Origin: Macrotrachela quadricornifera
Taxonomy: Eukaryota; Rotifera; Eurotatoria; Philodinida; Philodinidae
Length of the DNA stretch: 64,000 nucleotides
Reading direction: 5' to 3'
NCBI GenBank assembly: GCA_022393335.1
Contig: JAJEKB010020254.1
Span: 45,559-109,558, forward strand
The notes beneath the pieces were generated by a model. That model saw only the letters and a list, made by a program, of their open reading frames with translations. It had not been told where the DNA came from and searched no databases. The position numbers and the translations under genes are program-made. Shown piece by piece: positions 11,766 through 23,203 of this stretch (position 1 is its first letter; each line of letters starts with the position of its first letter).

Positions 11766-12236
11766 ATGATTCAAACATGTCTCATATGTAACATGGGAAT
11801 TATTTTAAATTCAGATGATGACGTGGTTCACCATGGATACATGTTTCTCGAACATAAATTGTGGTATTTCGATCAATATCCACATAATATAGCATGTTTA
11901 ATTTCGAGATTACCTTCAAATTCACTTCTTTTTAAATCATTGTTTTTATTCCTATCTTGTATACATTCTATGTTATTTAACAGACACAATAAAGTTTTTA
12001 GTACTTATGCGTTATTTGCAATCCATATTGACTATAGAAGTATATCGGACTTCGAAAAAATGATGTGTGATACTGATTGCATTTATTCACAATATAACAA
12101 GTTTCATCGTGTTTCACATTTTTATTCCTGCAGAAATTGTGCTGAAAGCTTTTCTATGAGTAAAGGTTCTACGATATTTGTTATTTGGGAACTAAACTTT
12201 TATCAATTCGAAGAAAATTTGTTATATAATAGATGA
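11766..12236 (+). CDS. Hypothetical 156-residue open frame
   Basis: A single ATG-initiated frame with a CLIC motif near the N-terminus, a hydrophobic block at about residues 55-70 and a YSCRNC motif near residue 120. I recognise no family, it has no obvious neighbours on the same strand, and its composition (Phe/Ile/Ser/Leu rich) is what AT-rich noncoding DNA can produce. It may be spurious. Confidence 0.15.
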   Translation: MIQTCLICNMGIILNSDDDVVHHGYMFLEHKLWYFDQYPHNIACLISRLPSNSLLFKSLFLFLSCIHSMLFNRHNKVFSTYALFAIHIDYRSISDFEKMMCDTDCIYSQYNKFHRVSHFYSCRNCAESFSMSKGSTIFVIWELNFYQFEENLLYNR

Positions 12237-12762
12237 AGAGTGAAAACAATTATCATTTATTACAGTGATCCGAATCACTTTTACATTCGTAATATTGATA
12301 CATTAAATTTGCGAAGAAATGACATTTTTTATTTTTATTTTTGTTTTGAAGTTCATGAATGAGAAAGATGATTGACTAGTTCGACTATAAATATTCATTT
12401 TTGAAAAAGTTCGTCTTGTCTGAATAACCATTCAATCTGGTGCCATCTGACTAACAATTATTCTTAGTGATTTCAAGCAATTAAAATGAACCTTGAAAAG
12501 TACATGGATCAATTACAGACAAAATCGTTCTTATACACAAATATACCAAGAGGTATAGATAAAATGGCAGGGTCTTTATTTTCACTGTTTCGCTTTACTT
12601 AATTGTTTCTCTTACTTTTTTTTCTAATCAAAATATGTGTCGTGAAGTGCTCTGCAAAATAGTATATTTCATTTAAGTAATTTAGTTTTCATTATTTTAT
12701 AAAAACCTATAAAATTGTTTTTTAAAACTGAACGTCACTGTCCAAAAGAGATTTTCAGCGTA

Positions 12763-12915
12763 ACGTTTCATACAAAGTAGAATTCATGGCATAGTGATTT
12801 GAATTGATTATTTGAGCCAATCTGATGCTAAAAGGCAGTGAAACATCAAAATTACCTGCTAAAAAGGAATGTAATTTACTCTATTTAGAATGAATTCTAC
12901 TTTATACAAAACGTT
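12763..12915. repeat. Short inverted-repeat (MITE-like) element
   Basis: The arms are AACGTTTCATACAAAGTAGA at 12763 (continuing ATTCAT) and its near-complement at 12890-12915. Each arm is about 26 bp, with three mismatches, separated by about 100 bp. No coding capacity. Confidence 0.5.
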
Positions 12916-13104
12916 GCACTCACGAGGCACAGTGAGGAGCTTTCGCATACGCAGGCGGACGTACGGTTTTTTTTATCAGAAATGGCTTTCTTTTGCTAAT
13001 AAATAACTGTATACCACTCAGAGAACCATCCTTAAGAAAATAAAAGGTTTTTTCAAAAAAACATTTTTCGGCAAAATTGAATTTCACGAAAATGACTCTT
13101 TTTA

Positions 13105-15060
13105 TATATGATCCGATGCAGATTGACGGGGTGATCCTGAATATCGCCTTAGTTTTTTTTTTCAAAGTGTGATATCCATGCCTAAAACTGGATTTTCGGT
13201 CAAAAACCGTGGTTTTTGGAAAATCTGCAGAATAGCCTAGAAACAACTTCACGAGTTGGCGCTATTATCAACATTAGAGTACATATGTAGAAGTATCTGG
13301 TAAAAATTTAAGCTCGATCGGACGCTACCCGTCTGTAGGGTTTACAAAGTCCGAAACGGCAAGGTTTCAGGCCTGGATCTACTGTAAACATGGGTCAAAA
13401 TTTTCATTAAAAGCTGTTATATATATATAATTCGATGCAACTCGATGAGCTGATTCTGAATATCACCTTAGTTTTCCTTCAAAATGTAACACAGGTGCCT
13501 AAAACTGGATATACATCCAGGAGTATGTGGTAAAAATACGCGGTTGATCAGACGTTACCTCATTGTAGGGTTTACGATATACAGAACGGTATATTTTCAG
13601 ATAAGTTTCGGGACCCGAGATCTTTTGTTTTCTACTCTATTATAAATTCAATTTGGATCAGTTTTTTTTTAACACAAGGACCACCTATGAGGAAGCTTTT
13701 GTGATATCGTTTGCTTGTGCAATATTGTTTCATATTGCGGAGCGGATTCACTTTTTTTATTTATGCTGATTTCTAGGTCCAAGCCTTGGTAGGCTATTTT
13801 CTTGGGCTCTATAAAACTTTGAGAATCGCTATTTTAGGAAATGATAGATCATATATGTATGTATCTACGCAAACGGTTAGATTCTGCAAAATAATACTTT
13901 CGTATATGTCCGCCTGGCTCCCCACTGTGTACCCCAGGTAAAATTCGATGAAAAATGAAAGGTATGAAACCAAGCTGAAACAAATTTTTTCTAACTCAGT
14001 TTTTTGAGCTGATTCTGAATATGACACTTTTGAAAATGATACGCGGATGATAGTGTTTGATAATCGTTAAATATGGGTCCTAAAACCATATAAGTGAGCG
14101 CTCATGCGTGATAATATGGTAAAAGTGCTTTAGCAGATATCGATTTTCGTTTTGAAAATACTCTCAGTAGAGTGAACATGTTGAACCACGTATATGATAA
14201 AGAAGTCTTGCTAATACACCTTGCTGAAGTATGCTTTCATATGGCTGCAAGAATCACAACTAATAACATGAGGATTTGACCGGAATGATGTCTACCGCTG
14301 ATCTATTCCGCTGTTGGACATTTGAAATTAATACCCAATGCATCGTTCGATGCAGAATTGAACGGCCTACGATATGAGTCTATTGATTTGTTTGAAGTTG
14401 TGAAATATAATGCATATTTTATTAAAATACCATTGGACAAATGCTTTGGTTATGTGCGAAAACTGAGTAATTGTACTTTTTCGGTAGTATTTTGGAACTA
14501 TAGATGATTCCATATATATCATCTTGTAGAGCAAGTCAAGTTCTATCAATTGGTGTATAACTTAGTTTGAATTGTGGAAAAAAATTGAAAAAAAAATTAA
14601 AAATATAAATATTATATAGCAGTGATTTTTCTCAAAAATAGATAAAAAATAGTGTTAGTTGTCAATCTTCGAGTTTATCTTTTGCACCGTGAGAACGTTT
14701 TGAAGAAACGCCTAATATATGATTCGATGCAGAATCGAATGGGCTATAAGATGATGTGTCGATATTTTTGGCAATCGATTTCTCACTAGGTCGTTTGGGC
14801 AAATTACTGAGAACTAATGGATTTTTGAAGTTGCCAAAAATAATGTATTTTGAGTATTCTCCCTATATTTTGAGACAATTAGAAAATGCCATATAGGCAG
14901 TTTTGCAGAGCAACTCAAGCTCTATCGAATGGTATATGACTCAATTTGATTAAAGAAAAATTTATATGAAAAAAATTCAGAAAACAAAAAAGTTCAATTT
15001 TGCCCATTTTTCAGGGTCATTTTTGGGAGTGGTATGGTTCCATATACCTTAACTCTCTTA
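13105..15060. repeat. Array of degenerate repeats sharing a CGATGCA...CTGATTCTGAATATC motif
   Basis: Two long units (13105-13395 and 13425-13610) share, in order, TTCGATGCA, GCTGATTCTGAATATCxCC, TTAGTTTT, TGCCTAAAACTGGAT, TCTGGTAAAAAT or GTGGTAAAAAT, and TGTAGGGTTTAC. The first unit has an internal insertion. Partial units occur at about 13990-14030 (GAGCTGATTCTGAATAT), about 14340-14400 and about 14715-14780 (TTCGATGCAGAATxGAA). No protein is encoded in a conserved frame. Confidence 0.6.
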
Positions 15061-16600
15061 AAGTAAATCTTTAGACCGTTATATTTTGGATTCATATATG
15101 GGTCAATAATGCCTAAGTTCCTATGGGGTCAGATCCAAAATCCGTTGACTCCCATGTTTTGACCTATATAGAAAATCCTTGGTTTTCTCATAGAACGTCT
15201 CTTAATTATTAATTAATTAATAAAAACTGACCTCAGATTCAAAACTCCCGCCTTCAATTACTCTTTGGTCAAGTTTTATGGAAAATAATCCCTTTTATTG
15301 TCACCTAATTCTTGGACCAATCAGTGAAGTGCGGATATACAATTAAGAAAGCAATCAGACAATTTATGTTTGCAAGACTCTTCTCTACGAGAAATAGAAT
15401 ATCGTTTGATAGAGAATTTCATGAGCCACAAAATCGTATATAAAACATATAGAAAAATAAGATGGGTATGTCATCCACTGGAAAGATATTTACTTCAGCT
15501 GGAGCTGATGAGTATCACTTATAAGTTGATGAGCTGCAAGAATAGTACTTACCTGTATGGGTCTCAACGATCTTTACTGACCTACATACTGAGACAAAAT
15601 GGTCAGTCTAGATATCGAAGTTATCCTAGCAAGGCAGGTTTCCTAAAACTCTATTCTTGGTCATCGAACCGGCCAAGTGAATGTTTCTTTTTCTCTCTTT
15701 TGCCATTGTTCCTGACATATATATATCCACACATTTGACTTACTTTTTATTTGACTTTCCCTACAGTCGAAGAAATAATAATCGGTAGTCTTACTAATCA
15801 TCTTTATCAATTATAACAGCAATTACTGGATTTTTCTTATGCAAGTTTGATCAAAAACAATCTGTCGTGATTATTGATTAAATGATGTCTTTAAGTTATC
15901 ATCTTTAATTATTTTTACCCTTTTCTCCTTCATTCTTATATAAATATATGAATAATTCTGTTCAACTGTCGTTTATTAAATATTTTAACATACATTATTA
16001 TTTTTCTTTTTCTTTATGCTATTCTATTCTTTTCTCTAAGCATATCAAAGAATAAATATCAAAACTATACATCGGTTCTATTATTTTTAAATACAAAAAA
16101 GATTTTTGTAATACTTTGGTAAAGTTTTAAAATTGAAGAACGTTTGATATTTTGATAGATTCAATTATCTATGTATTTGAGAAACTGATTCTCAATTGTA
16201 ATCATTTTTTATTCTATTCAAATAAATATTAGAGAAGATTTTAATCTCTTATTCTCATATTAGATTATATATTATTTCTGCATTTGCATTGAATTTCAAT
16301 GTAAACTAATATTTAGTTCAAAAACTGAATTTAGAATTTGATTAAAAATATCAGTATTCATTTGTGCATTTACAATAAATACATTATCTAACATATACCT
16401 ACGTAAAAAAATGAACTGACTTCTCTTCTAAAATTTAGTTCTGGCTAACATGAAACGAGATGTAAGTTACCATCTGTTCTAGTTATAAGACATAATAGAA
16501 CTGTTAAAAGCTTTAACTCAGGATATAGGAACAAACTGTTATAATCAACAACAACAACCATGGTTTTTCATGGACAAATAATCTAAATCAGCATTGTCCT
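15061..16600. other. Intergenic; nothing convincing
   Basis: AT-rich DNA upstream of the receptor gene. A 122-codon open frame at 15370-15738 has no domain and was rejected. Confidence 0.5.
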
Positions 16601-16603
16601 TAA

Positions 16604-16615
16604 TATATATAAAAG
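16604..16615 (+). promoter_or_regulatory. TATA-box candidate of the receptor gene
   Basis: TATATATAAAAG lies 74 bp upstream of the ATG at 16689. In AT-rich DNA such strings are common, so this is suggestive only. Confidence 0.35.
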
Positions 16616-16688
16616 TTGAGAGAAAAAAAAATCAAACGCTTCAAAATCTTTATTCTATTCTTATTACAATTCATTCTAGTATTAGACG

Positions 16689-19600
16689 ATGCTTATCGCC
16701 AAAAATTTCTTTTATTTAATTTTATTACATTTGGGAAATTCTTTTCCTCAAATCAATTTTCATCTTACTGATTGGATAAGTAATAATAAGAACGATGTTG
16801 TCATTCAATATGATTGCCTTTATGTTGCTACTACGATCAAAAATGAAACTGATCCTCGTCAAATAATTTCTTATTGTCTAACTGAATGGTCATCAAAATG
16901 GAATATTTCACAAAATAATTCTCATCAAAAATTAACTTTTGATGAACTTTACAAAAAAAATATCACTAGTCAACAATTATATCTTTGGTCAGCACCAATA
17001 GATATTATTGAACGTTATCAGTTTTATTTAAATCAATTTTCAACTTCAAATGAATCATCTTTAATGGGAACATTATTATTTTATAATTGTACATCACCAA
17101 GATTTGGTTCACAATGTCAATATTCTTTTGATTATTATAAATCTTATCATTCATCAATAAATGAAATTATTTATGATTTTTATCAAGATGAATACAATCC
17201 TACAGATTTAACATGTTATAATCATTTAGTATGCAATCGTGGATCTACATCAATATGTCTTGATTGGACTGAAATTTGTGATGGAACTCGTGATTGCCGA
17301 GATGGAATTGATGAAGAATCTTGTTGGCAAGTTAAATTTAACGGCTGTGAAGAAAATGAATATCAATGTCTTAATGGACAATGCATATCGAAAATATTTT
17401 TCCTTGATGGTGGGAATACATTTGAATGTGTCGATAGATCAGATGAATTTGCCGTGGGTAAGATAAGTCGTGGGATTACTTCAAGTGTTCATTACGGTGA
17501 ACCAGCAATTGTAAATGAAGATATTGCATGTCCAGTACGATTCAAAGATCTCGATTTACAATTGACAAGTTCGTGTCTCTTCAAGCGCAATAAAATATTG
17601 GGAGAATTACTATTTGATGACAAACTCAATGGAACATCTGATGATTGTCGGTTAGCAGTTAAGTGCCAGTTTAACATGGAAGATGACATGAGTGGAAAAT
17701 GTGTCACCCTTTGTTCCAATGAACCATGCAAAGCAATAATAAATCAGACTTGTCCAGATATGTTCATTGCACCAGCTAGCATAATTGCCTTTGGTCATAT
17801 GTTTTTTATCTACAATAAAGATGCGATTTTATCCGAAGTTGGTCTACCACCACCTAATTATATATGCTATGATGATCAACTCTGCGATGGATTATATCTC
17901 AAAAAATCATTAATTTCATTCAATAATGCCACATGTCATCGACCCGAAGATTTTCCAATAACATTCAATTCAATTCACTGGGGTAGAAGCGATTGGTACG
18001 GAGCATTCGTTTTACCACTATATCAGCATCTTTCTCAATGCAACAAAATTGTCTCGAATGATTCTGCAAGTTGTAATGAATTGACTATGTATAAATGTCT
18101 TAACTCATTAAAATGTATATTAAAAGGTCAAGTTTGTGATCAAATACGTGATTGTGATTATGGAGATGATGAAGTATGTCCTTTGATCAATGGTTCATGT
18201 TCTTCATATGGTATAGAAAATCTTTTCGCATGTATGACAAACAAAAGATGCATTACTCAATCATTGGTCAACGATGGTTTCTGCCATTGTGGTCGTGATA
18301 AATCAGGTGTGTGTGATGATGAAGATCTAGATATTTACTACAGTAAAACTCAAATATCATTTCCAACTATATGTGATGGTTTTACAGAATTATCGCCTAT
18401 TATTATTGATGGAGAAAATGTAACAGATGAAACAGAATGTGAATATTGGGAATGCAATAATACTTATACACGATGTGATGGATTTTGGAATTGTTTAAAT
18501 GGAGCTGATGAAGTTAATTGTAATGGATTATCGCCATTATTAAATTGTTCAAATCATGATCATGTTTGTGTCTCACCTCGTACAAATCAATTTATGTGTT
18601 TGCCTCTTGAAAAAGCTAATGATGGTAACATTGATTGTCTTGGTGGTACTGATGAACCGAAATTATGTCGATCAAATACTAATCAATACAATTCTAATAA
18701 TTTTTACTGTAATACTTATCAAAAAGAAAGTTGCATCTCTTCCATATATTTATGTTTTTCAAGCAATTGTAAAGACGAAAGTGATATAAAATTTTGTGAT
18801 AAAAATCGAAATATTGAGATAATCTGGGGTATTTGCTCAGAAGGTTATAAAATTTATCGTTCTGATATCGAAAACTTCTTTTGCACTCGGAAAATGGATA
18901 AAGATAAATCAAAAATTAAAAATTTTTCACTTGAAAAATTAACAAAATCAACGATTAATTCAATACAAGAACGTACACATACAATAAGTTCCCATCGTTC
19001 AATTAGACAAACATTTGTACAACATCTTCAAGATTTATGTCATCGTGGTCTTCCTTTACGAATTTGGTTAGATGATAATAAAAAGTTAAGTACTATAGTA
19101 TGTCTTTGTCCACCTAGTTCTTATGGTGATCGATGTCAATATCAAAATCAACGAGTTAGTCTTACAATACAATTTCAAACATTTGCTGATTCTAGACGAA
19201 TGATATTTGCTATTATTATCTTACTTATTGATGATAGTAATGAACGAATTATTCATTCATATGAACAAATAACTTATGTTTATATTAAAAATTGTCGAAC
19301 TAAATTTAATGCTTATTTTCTTTATTCAACTCGACCAAAACATTCTGGAAGAAATTATTCATTACATGTCGATATCTATGAAAAAATATCACTTACATAT
19401 CGAAGTAGTATGATAATTCCAATTAAATTTTCTTTTTTACCTGTATATCGTAGTGCTGTTCATCTCACTATTCCAGGTATAGAAAATGATAAGGAAATTT
19501 GTTCAGATTCTAAATGTATAAATGGTCAATGTATGAGATATTCAAATAAACCAAATGATTATACATTTTGTCAATGTTATAAAGGATGGTTTGGAAAATA

Positions 19601-21467
19601 TTGTGATATTCAACTTAAATGTACATGTTCATCGGATTCATTATGTCTTGGAATTTTATCAAATAATCGATCTATTTGTGTTTGTCCTCTTTATAAATGG
19701 GGTTCTCAATGTATTCTTAATAATACTATATGTAATTTTAATGGAAATAAAACATGTTATAATAATGGTCAATGTATACCAATTGATGAAAATAGTGCAT
19801 CACTCAAACAATTTCTATGTCTTTGTCCAAAAGGTTTTAGTGGAGAGAGATGTGAAATACCTGATAATAAAATTATTTTATCATTTGATAAAAATATTAT
19901 TTTACCAGAAGTACTTCTCATTCATTTTATTCGAATAATTGATAATGGACCACCTGAAAATGGTTCAACTTTTAAAACAATCCTTACTAATCGAACTTTA
20001 ATTACAATCGAATGGTCAGATCCATTTCATATTGCTTTTCTTGAAATGTATCATAATTTTTATTTGATTACTATTCAAAAGATATATAATCGATCAACAA
20101 CAATTATTCGAAAAATAAGTTCATCAGATCGTTGTAAACATATTAGAGAAGTATTCAATGAAACTATTTCCAATCTTCATCTTCTTCGTCGTATTAAATA
20201 TTATCATTTAGCATGTCAAAATGATTCATTACAATTACCTTGTTTTTATGATGATAATTATTTTTGTTTATGTTATAATTATGGTAAAAAACTTTTGGCT
20301 AATTGTTTTGAATTTAATTCATCAATTGAACATAATTGTTTTGGTTTAACTAATTGTAAAAATGGAGCAAAATGTTTACAAGATAGACCTTTTTGTCCAC
20401 AAAAATCGATATGTGTTTGTCCAAAATGTTTTTATGGAGAACAATGTCAATTTAGTTCACATTTATTTGATCTTTCATTGGATGGTCTTTTAGGTTATTT
20501 TATTCAACCAAATGTTAAAATTAAATATCAACCATCTATTGTTAAATTTACGATAGGATTAACAACTTTAATGATTTTAGGAGGATTTATTAATAGTATT
20601 CTATTAATAATAACATTTAAAAATAAAGAACCACGAAAAACTGCTTGTGGAATTTATCTATTAACTTCATCAATCATCAATTTAATTAATATAATTATTT
20701 TTACATTGAAATTTTGGATACTTATTATTGCTCAAATATCATATATTACAAATCGATCATTTTTATATTTTCAATGTATCTCAATTGATTTTATTCTACG
20801 AATTAATCTTAGTATGGATCAATGGTTAAGTGCAAGTATATCTATGGAAAGAGCATTGACCATAATAAAAGGAATTAATTTTAATAAAAATAAAAGCAAA
20901 AAAATGGCTAAATATATTATTTTTGTTTTATTATTTTTCATCATTATTACAACTATTCAAGATCCTATTTCTCGACGTTTATTTGATGAATATGATGATG
21001 AATTTGATAGAAATAGAATTTGGTGTATTGTTAATTATTCATCTAATCTTCGAATATTTAATTCAATTACAGTTATGTTTCATTTTTTTGCACCATTTTT
21101 TATCAATATATTCTCGGCTATTACAATTATTGTTAAAGGTGCTCAACAACGACAAACTGTGCGTACTCAACAAACTTATCAAAAATTATTATATGAAGAA
21201 TTTCGACAACATTTTAATTTATTGATTTCTCCAATTTGTTTCATTATTCTTGCTATACCACGTATAATTATTTCTTTCGTTTCAGGTTGTATGAAATCAA
21301 TTAGTGGTTCATGGTTATATCTTATTGCATATCTTATTTCGTTTATTCCATCATTGGTTACATTTTTAGTGTTTGTTATTCCATCAAAAACTTATAAAAA
21401 AGTATTTTACAATGCTCTCAAACAATATCGAAATAAATTACAAATGCGATTTCGTTCTGTTCTATAG
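16689..21467 (+). CDS. Large LDLa/EGF-ectodomain seven-transmembrane receptor (rhodopsin-like GPCR)
   Basis: One intronless frame of 1592 residues, predicted at the plasma membrane. It has an N-terminal signal peptide (MLIAKNFFYLILLHLG). LDL-receptor class A modules with the Cys-xxx-DGxxDCxDGxDE-xxC plan lie at about 176-212, 219-253, 462-497, 584-611 and 620-660. EGF-like modules follow: a CLCPPSSYGDRC end near 805-816, then about 938-973, 978-1008, 1014-1055 (CLCPKGFSGERC) and 1217-1253. A seven-helix domain spans about 1288-1580. TM1 is IGLTTLMILGGFINSILLI. At the end of TM3, MERAL takes the place of the E/DRY motif. TM7 carries LISFIPSLVTF and a basic tail follows. Ligand and G-protein partner are unknown. 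The architecture (LDLa plus EGF plus 7TM) recalls relaxin-receptor-type or expanded lophotrochozoan receptors, but without leucine-rich repeats. The whole frame is open, so it is probably functional. Confidence 0.9.
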   Translation: MLIAKNFFYLILLHLGNSFPQINFHLTDWISNNKNDVVIQYDCLYVATTIKNETDPRQIISYCLTEWSSKWNISQNNSHQKLTFDELYKKNITSQQLYLWSAPIDIIERYQFYLNQFSTSNESSLMGTLLFYNCTSPRFGSQCQYSFDYYKSYHSSINEIIYDFYQDEYNPTDLTCYNHLVCNRGSTSICLDWTEICDGTRDCRDGIDEESCWQVKFNGCEENEYQCLNGQCISKIFFLDGGNTFECVDRSDEFAVGKISRGITSSVHYGEPAIVNEDIACPVRFKDLDLQLTSSCLFKRNKILGELLFDDKLNGTSDDCRLAVKCQFNMEDDMSGKCVTLCSNEPCKAIINQTCPDMFIAPASIIAFGHMFFIYNKDAILSEVGLPPPNYICYDDQLCDGLYLKKSLISFNNATCHRPEDFPITFNSIHWGRSDWYGAFVLPLYQHLSQCNKIVSNDSASCNELTMYKCLNSLKCILKGQVCDQIRDCDYGDDEVCPLINGSCSSYGIENLFACMTNKRCITQSLVNDGFCHCGRDKSGVCDDEDLDIYYSKTQISFPTICDGFTELSPIIIDGENVTDETECEYWECNNTYTRCDGFWNCLNGADEVNCNGLSPLLNCSNHDHVCVSPRTNQFMCLPLEKANDGNIDCLGGTDEPKLCRSNTNQYNSNNFYCNTYQKESCISSIYLCFSSNCKDESDIKFCDKNRNIEIIWGICSEGYKIYRSDIENFFCTRKMDKDKSKIKNFSLEKLTKSTINSIQERTHTISSHRSIRQTFVQHLQDLCHRGLPLRIWLDDNKKLSTIVCLCPPSSYGDRCQYQNQRVSLTIQFQTFADSRRMIFAIIILLIDDSNERIIHSYEQITYVYIKNCRTKFNAYFLYSTRPKHSGRNYSLHVDIYEKISLTYRSSMIIPIKFSFLPVYRSAVHLTIPGIENDKEICSDSKCINGQCMRYSNKPNDYTFCQCYKGWFGKYCDIQLKCTCSSDSLCLGILSNNRSICVCPLYKWGSQCILNNTICNFNGNKTCYNNGQCIPIDENSASLKQFLCLCPKGFSGERCEIPDNKIILSFDKNIILPEVLLIHFIRIIDNGPPENGSTFKTILTNRTLITIEWSDPFHIAFLEMYHNFYLITIQKIYNRSTTIIRKISSSDRCKHIREVFNETISNLHLLRRIKYYHLACQNDSLQLPCFYDDNYFCLCYNYGKKLLANCFEFNSSIEHNCFGLTNCKNGAKCLQDRPFCPQKSICVCPKCFYGEQCQFSSHLFDLSLDGLLGYFIQPNVKIKYQPSIVKFTIGLTTLMILGGFINSILLIITFKNKEPRKTACGIYLLTSSIINLINIIIFTLKFWILIIAQISYITNRSFLYFQCISIDFILRINLSMDQWLSASISMERALTIIKGINFNKNKSKKMAKYIIFVLLFFIIITTIQDPISRRLFDEYDDEFDRNRIWCIVNYSSNLRIFNSITVMFHFFAPFFINIFSAITIIVKGAQQRQTVRTQQTYQKLLYEEFRQHFNLLISPICFIILAIPRIIISFVSGCMKSISGSWLYLIAYLISFIPSLVTFLVFVIPSKTYKKVFYNALKQYRNKLQMRFRSVL

Positions 21468-22620
21468 CACGTTAGTATAATGAAAGAATTTTTTTTTTCA
21501 ATCTATACACATTACATTTGAATAATATAAAGTTCAATAATTCTAGTATGACTAAACATAATATAAATGTATTTATTTTCATAAGAATTCTTGTATATAA
21601 GATATATGAGAGCAATATATCTGTAATTTAACACATCCATGGCGATTCGATATTCTTAGAAAATAACTTTAATAAATTCATTTTCATATGTATTCACTAG
21701 CTCACAAATATACTAGTTGGCCTTTTCAGTATGTGCTACTAGGTCTTTTTCTTGATTATATTATAACATAGGCTGTCTTTCAGATTGAACTGAATGATTA
21801 CTGAAGTTTGCCTTTCTCTTTCTTACGTATTTTGCAGTAAAAACAAGATAAACGAAACGAAATTTCGATATCTTTCTAACTGATGTCGCTTGCAATGACC
21901 AAAAGTTTCTATGACAATAATATCACAGACCTGATCTGCACGAGCTAATAAAAATCCAAACTTGGCTCAATTCATAAGCGTTGTAATAACGGCCTATTTA
22001 GTCTATCAAAACAGTTCTTTTAAGCTATGACAGGAAGTTACCGAAAGTTTCCCTAAAGGAACTTCGCAGATCCAACTTTCGTCATTGGAGGACATCCATT
22101 GGACTCTCGTCAGTATGCTCTTCTCTACTTTCATCAATTGATGAAAATCCATTAAACTTTCTCTAGCACATATCTTAATCTTCGTCAATATTGCCGACAG
22201 TCCATTGTATGTTCGCCAATATTACTGAAAGACCATCAAAGTTTCGCCAATTTGAATAACTCTTATGTTTGTTTAAAGGATTGGTATCAAATACATTCAT
22301 AAGTGTATGTGTCAGAGTACACTTTAATAATATTGATCATTTTTTCTTACATCTATATCACCTTCATATTGTTTTGCGCAAATTGGCGAAAGTCTTATTT
22401 GACGAAGAGCGGAAAATCTATGACAGGTTGTGCTACAGGGCCCAGCAGCTAATTTTAGGATTCTATTGATGAAAGTTGGACTTGTTTTAACATTATCGAT
22501 TTGGTCACAGAAAATGTCACAGTTGCTCTATAGGTCGTATCAGAAATTGACAATTGAAGAGAATCATTATTTCGAATTTGAGAAAGTAATCCATGAAAAA
22601 TTGAAAGATTTGTAAAATCT
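21468..22620. other. Intergenic with a small degenerate repeat cluster
   Basis: No supported gene. At about 22080-22260 four related strings occur: ACATCCATTGGACTCTCGTC, AAATCCATTAAACTTTC, CAGTCCATTGTATGTTCGCC and AAGACCATCAAAGTTTCGCC. They are spaced about 54, 53 and 35 bp apart. A reverse-complement counterpart lies at about 22375-22410. Confidence 0.45.
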
Positions 22621-22666
22621 TCTAGGAACAAATAACAAAGCAATAATTAAACCTTTTCCACGGGGT

Positions 22667-23203
22667 ATGAATCATGTTGGTATATCAGTAACAGACATTG
22701 ATGCAGCGATGACATGGTATCACGATGTACTTGGTTTCACGATTATCAGCACACCAACAGACATTATTGTCAACAATTTGACAAGTATGGGTGTTTTACT
22801 CGGTCAACTGTACGGTTCGGAAATGAAACGTGTGAAAATGGGTCATATGGCAGCTGGAAACGGTGTTGGTCTTGAGTTCTTCCAATTCATCGATCCACCT
22901 ACTGAGCGTTACAATATCACATCAGAAACAAATCAACAATTTGAATACAGGCGTGCCGGATTTTTCCATATATGTGTCACAGATCCTAATCCTGAAGATC
23001 TTGTACAACGAATTGTCCAAACAGGTGGCAAACAAATCAGTCCTGTACTAAACATTTTTACTAACGAGACTTATCAAACTGTTTACTGTCTTGATCCATT
23101 TGGAAATCTAGTCGAAGTGATGTCCGCTTCCTATGAACGTACACTGAGTAATCGGGATTCGAAGGCAACGAGTATTGGGTCATCAGCTAGAAGAACCATA
23201 TAA
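22667..23203 (+). CDS. VOC-superfamily (glyoxalase/bleomycin-resistance-fold) protein
   Basis: A vicinal-oxygen-chelate-fold protein of 178 residues from the first ATG. The frame probably begins slightly upstream: PFPRG precedes MNHVGISV in frame, and a TCTTCTAG acceptor ends at 22625, so an earlier exon is likely. The paired beta-alpha-beta-beta-beta modules and the usual metal ligands are visible: His in NHVGISV, Glu in GLEFFQF, His in GFFHICVTD and Glu in LVEVMS. YHDVLGF and LDPFGNLVEV are typical VOC signatures. The substrate (methylglyoxal-glutathione, a catechol or another) cannot be decided. The closest remembered forms are bacterial and fungal, so horizontal origin is plausible but untested. 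The C-terminal 25 residues are Ser/Arg rich. Confidence 0.85.
   Translation: MNHVGISVTDIDAAMTWYHDVLGFTIISTPTDIIVNNLTSMGVLLGQLYGSEMKRVKMGHMAAGNGVGLEFFQFIDPPTERYNITSETNQQFEYRRAGFFHICVTDPNPEDLVQRIVQTGGKQISPVLNIFTNETYQTVYCLDPFGNLVEVMSASYERTLSNRDSKATSIGSSARRTI

Noticed and set aside
12920..13252. 110-codon minus-strand open frame
   Set aside because: Falls in a degenerate repeat array whose units do not keep this frame.
15370..15738. 122-codon plus-strand open frame
   Set aside because: No recognisable domain, no splice context, composition as expected of AT-rich noncoding DNA.
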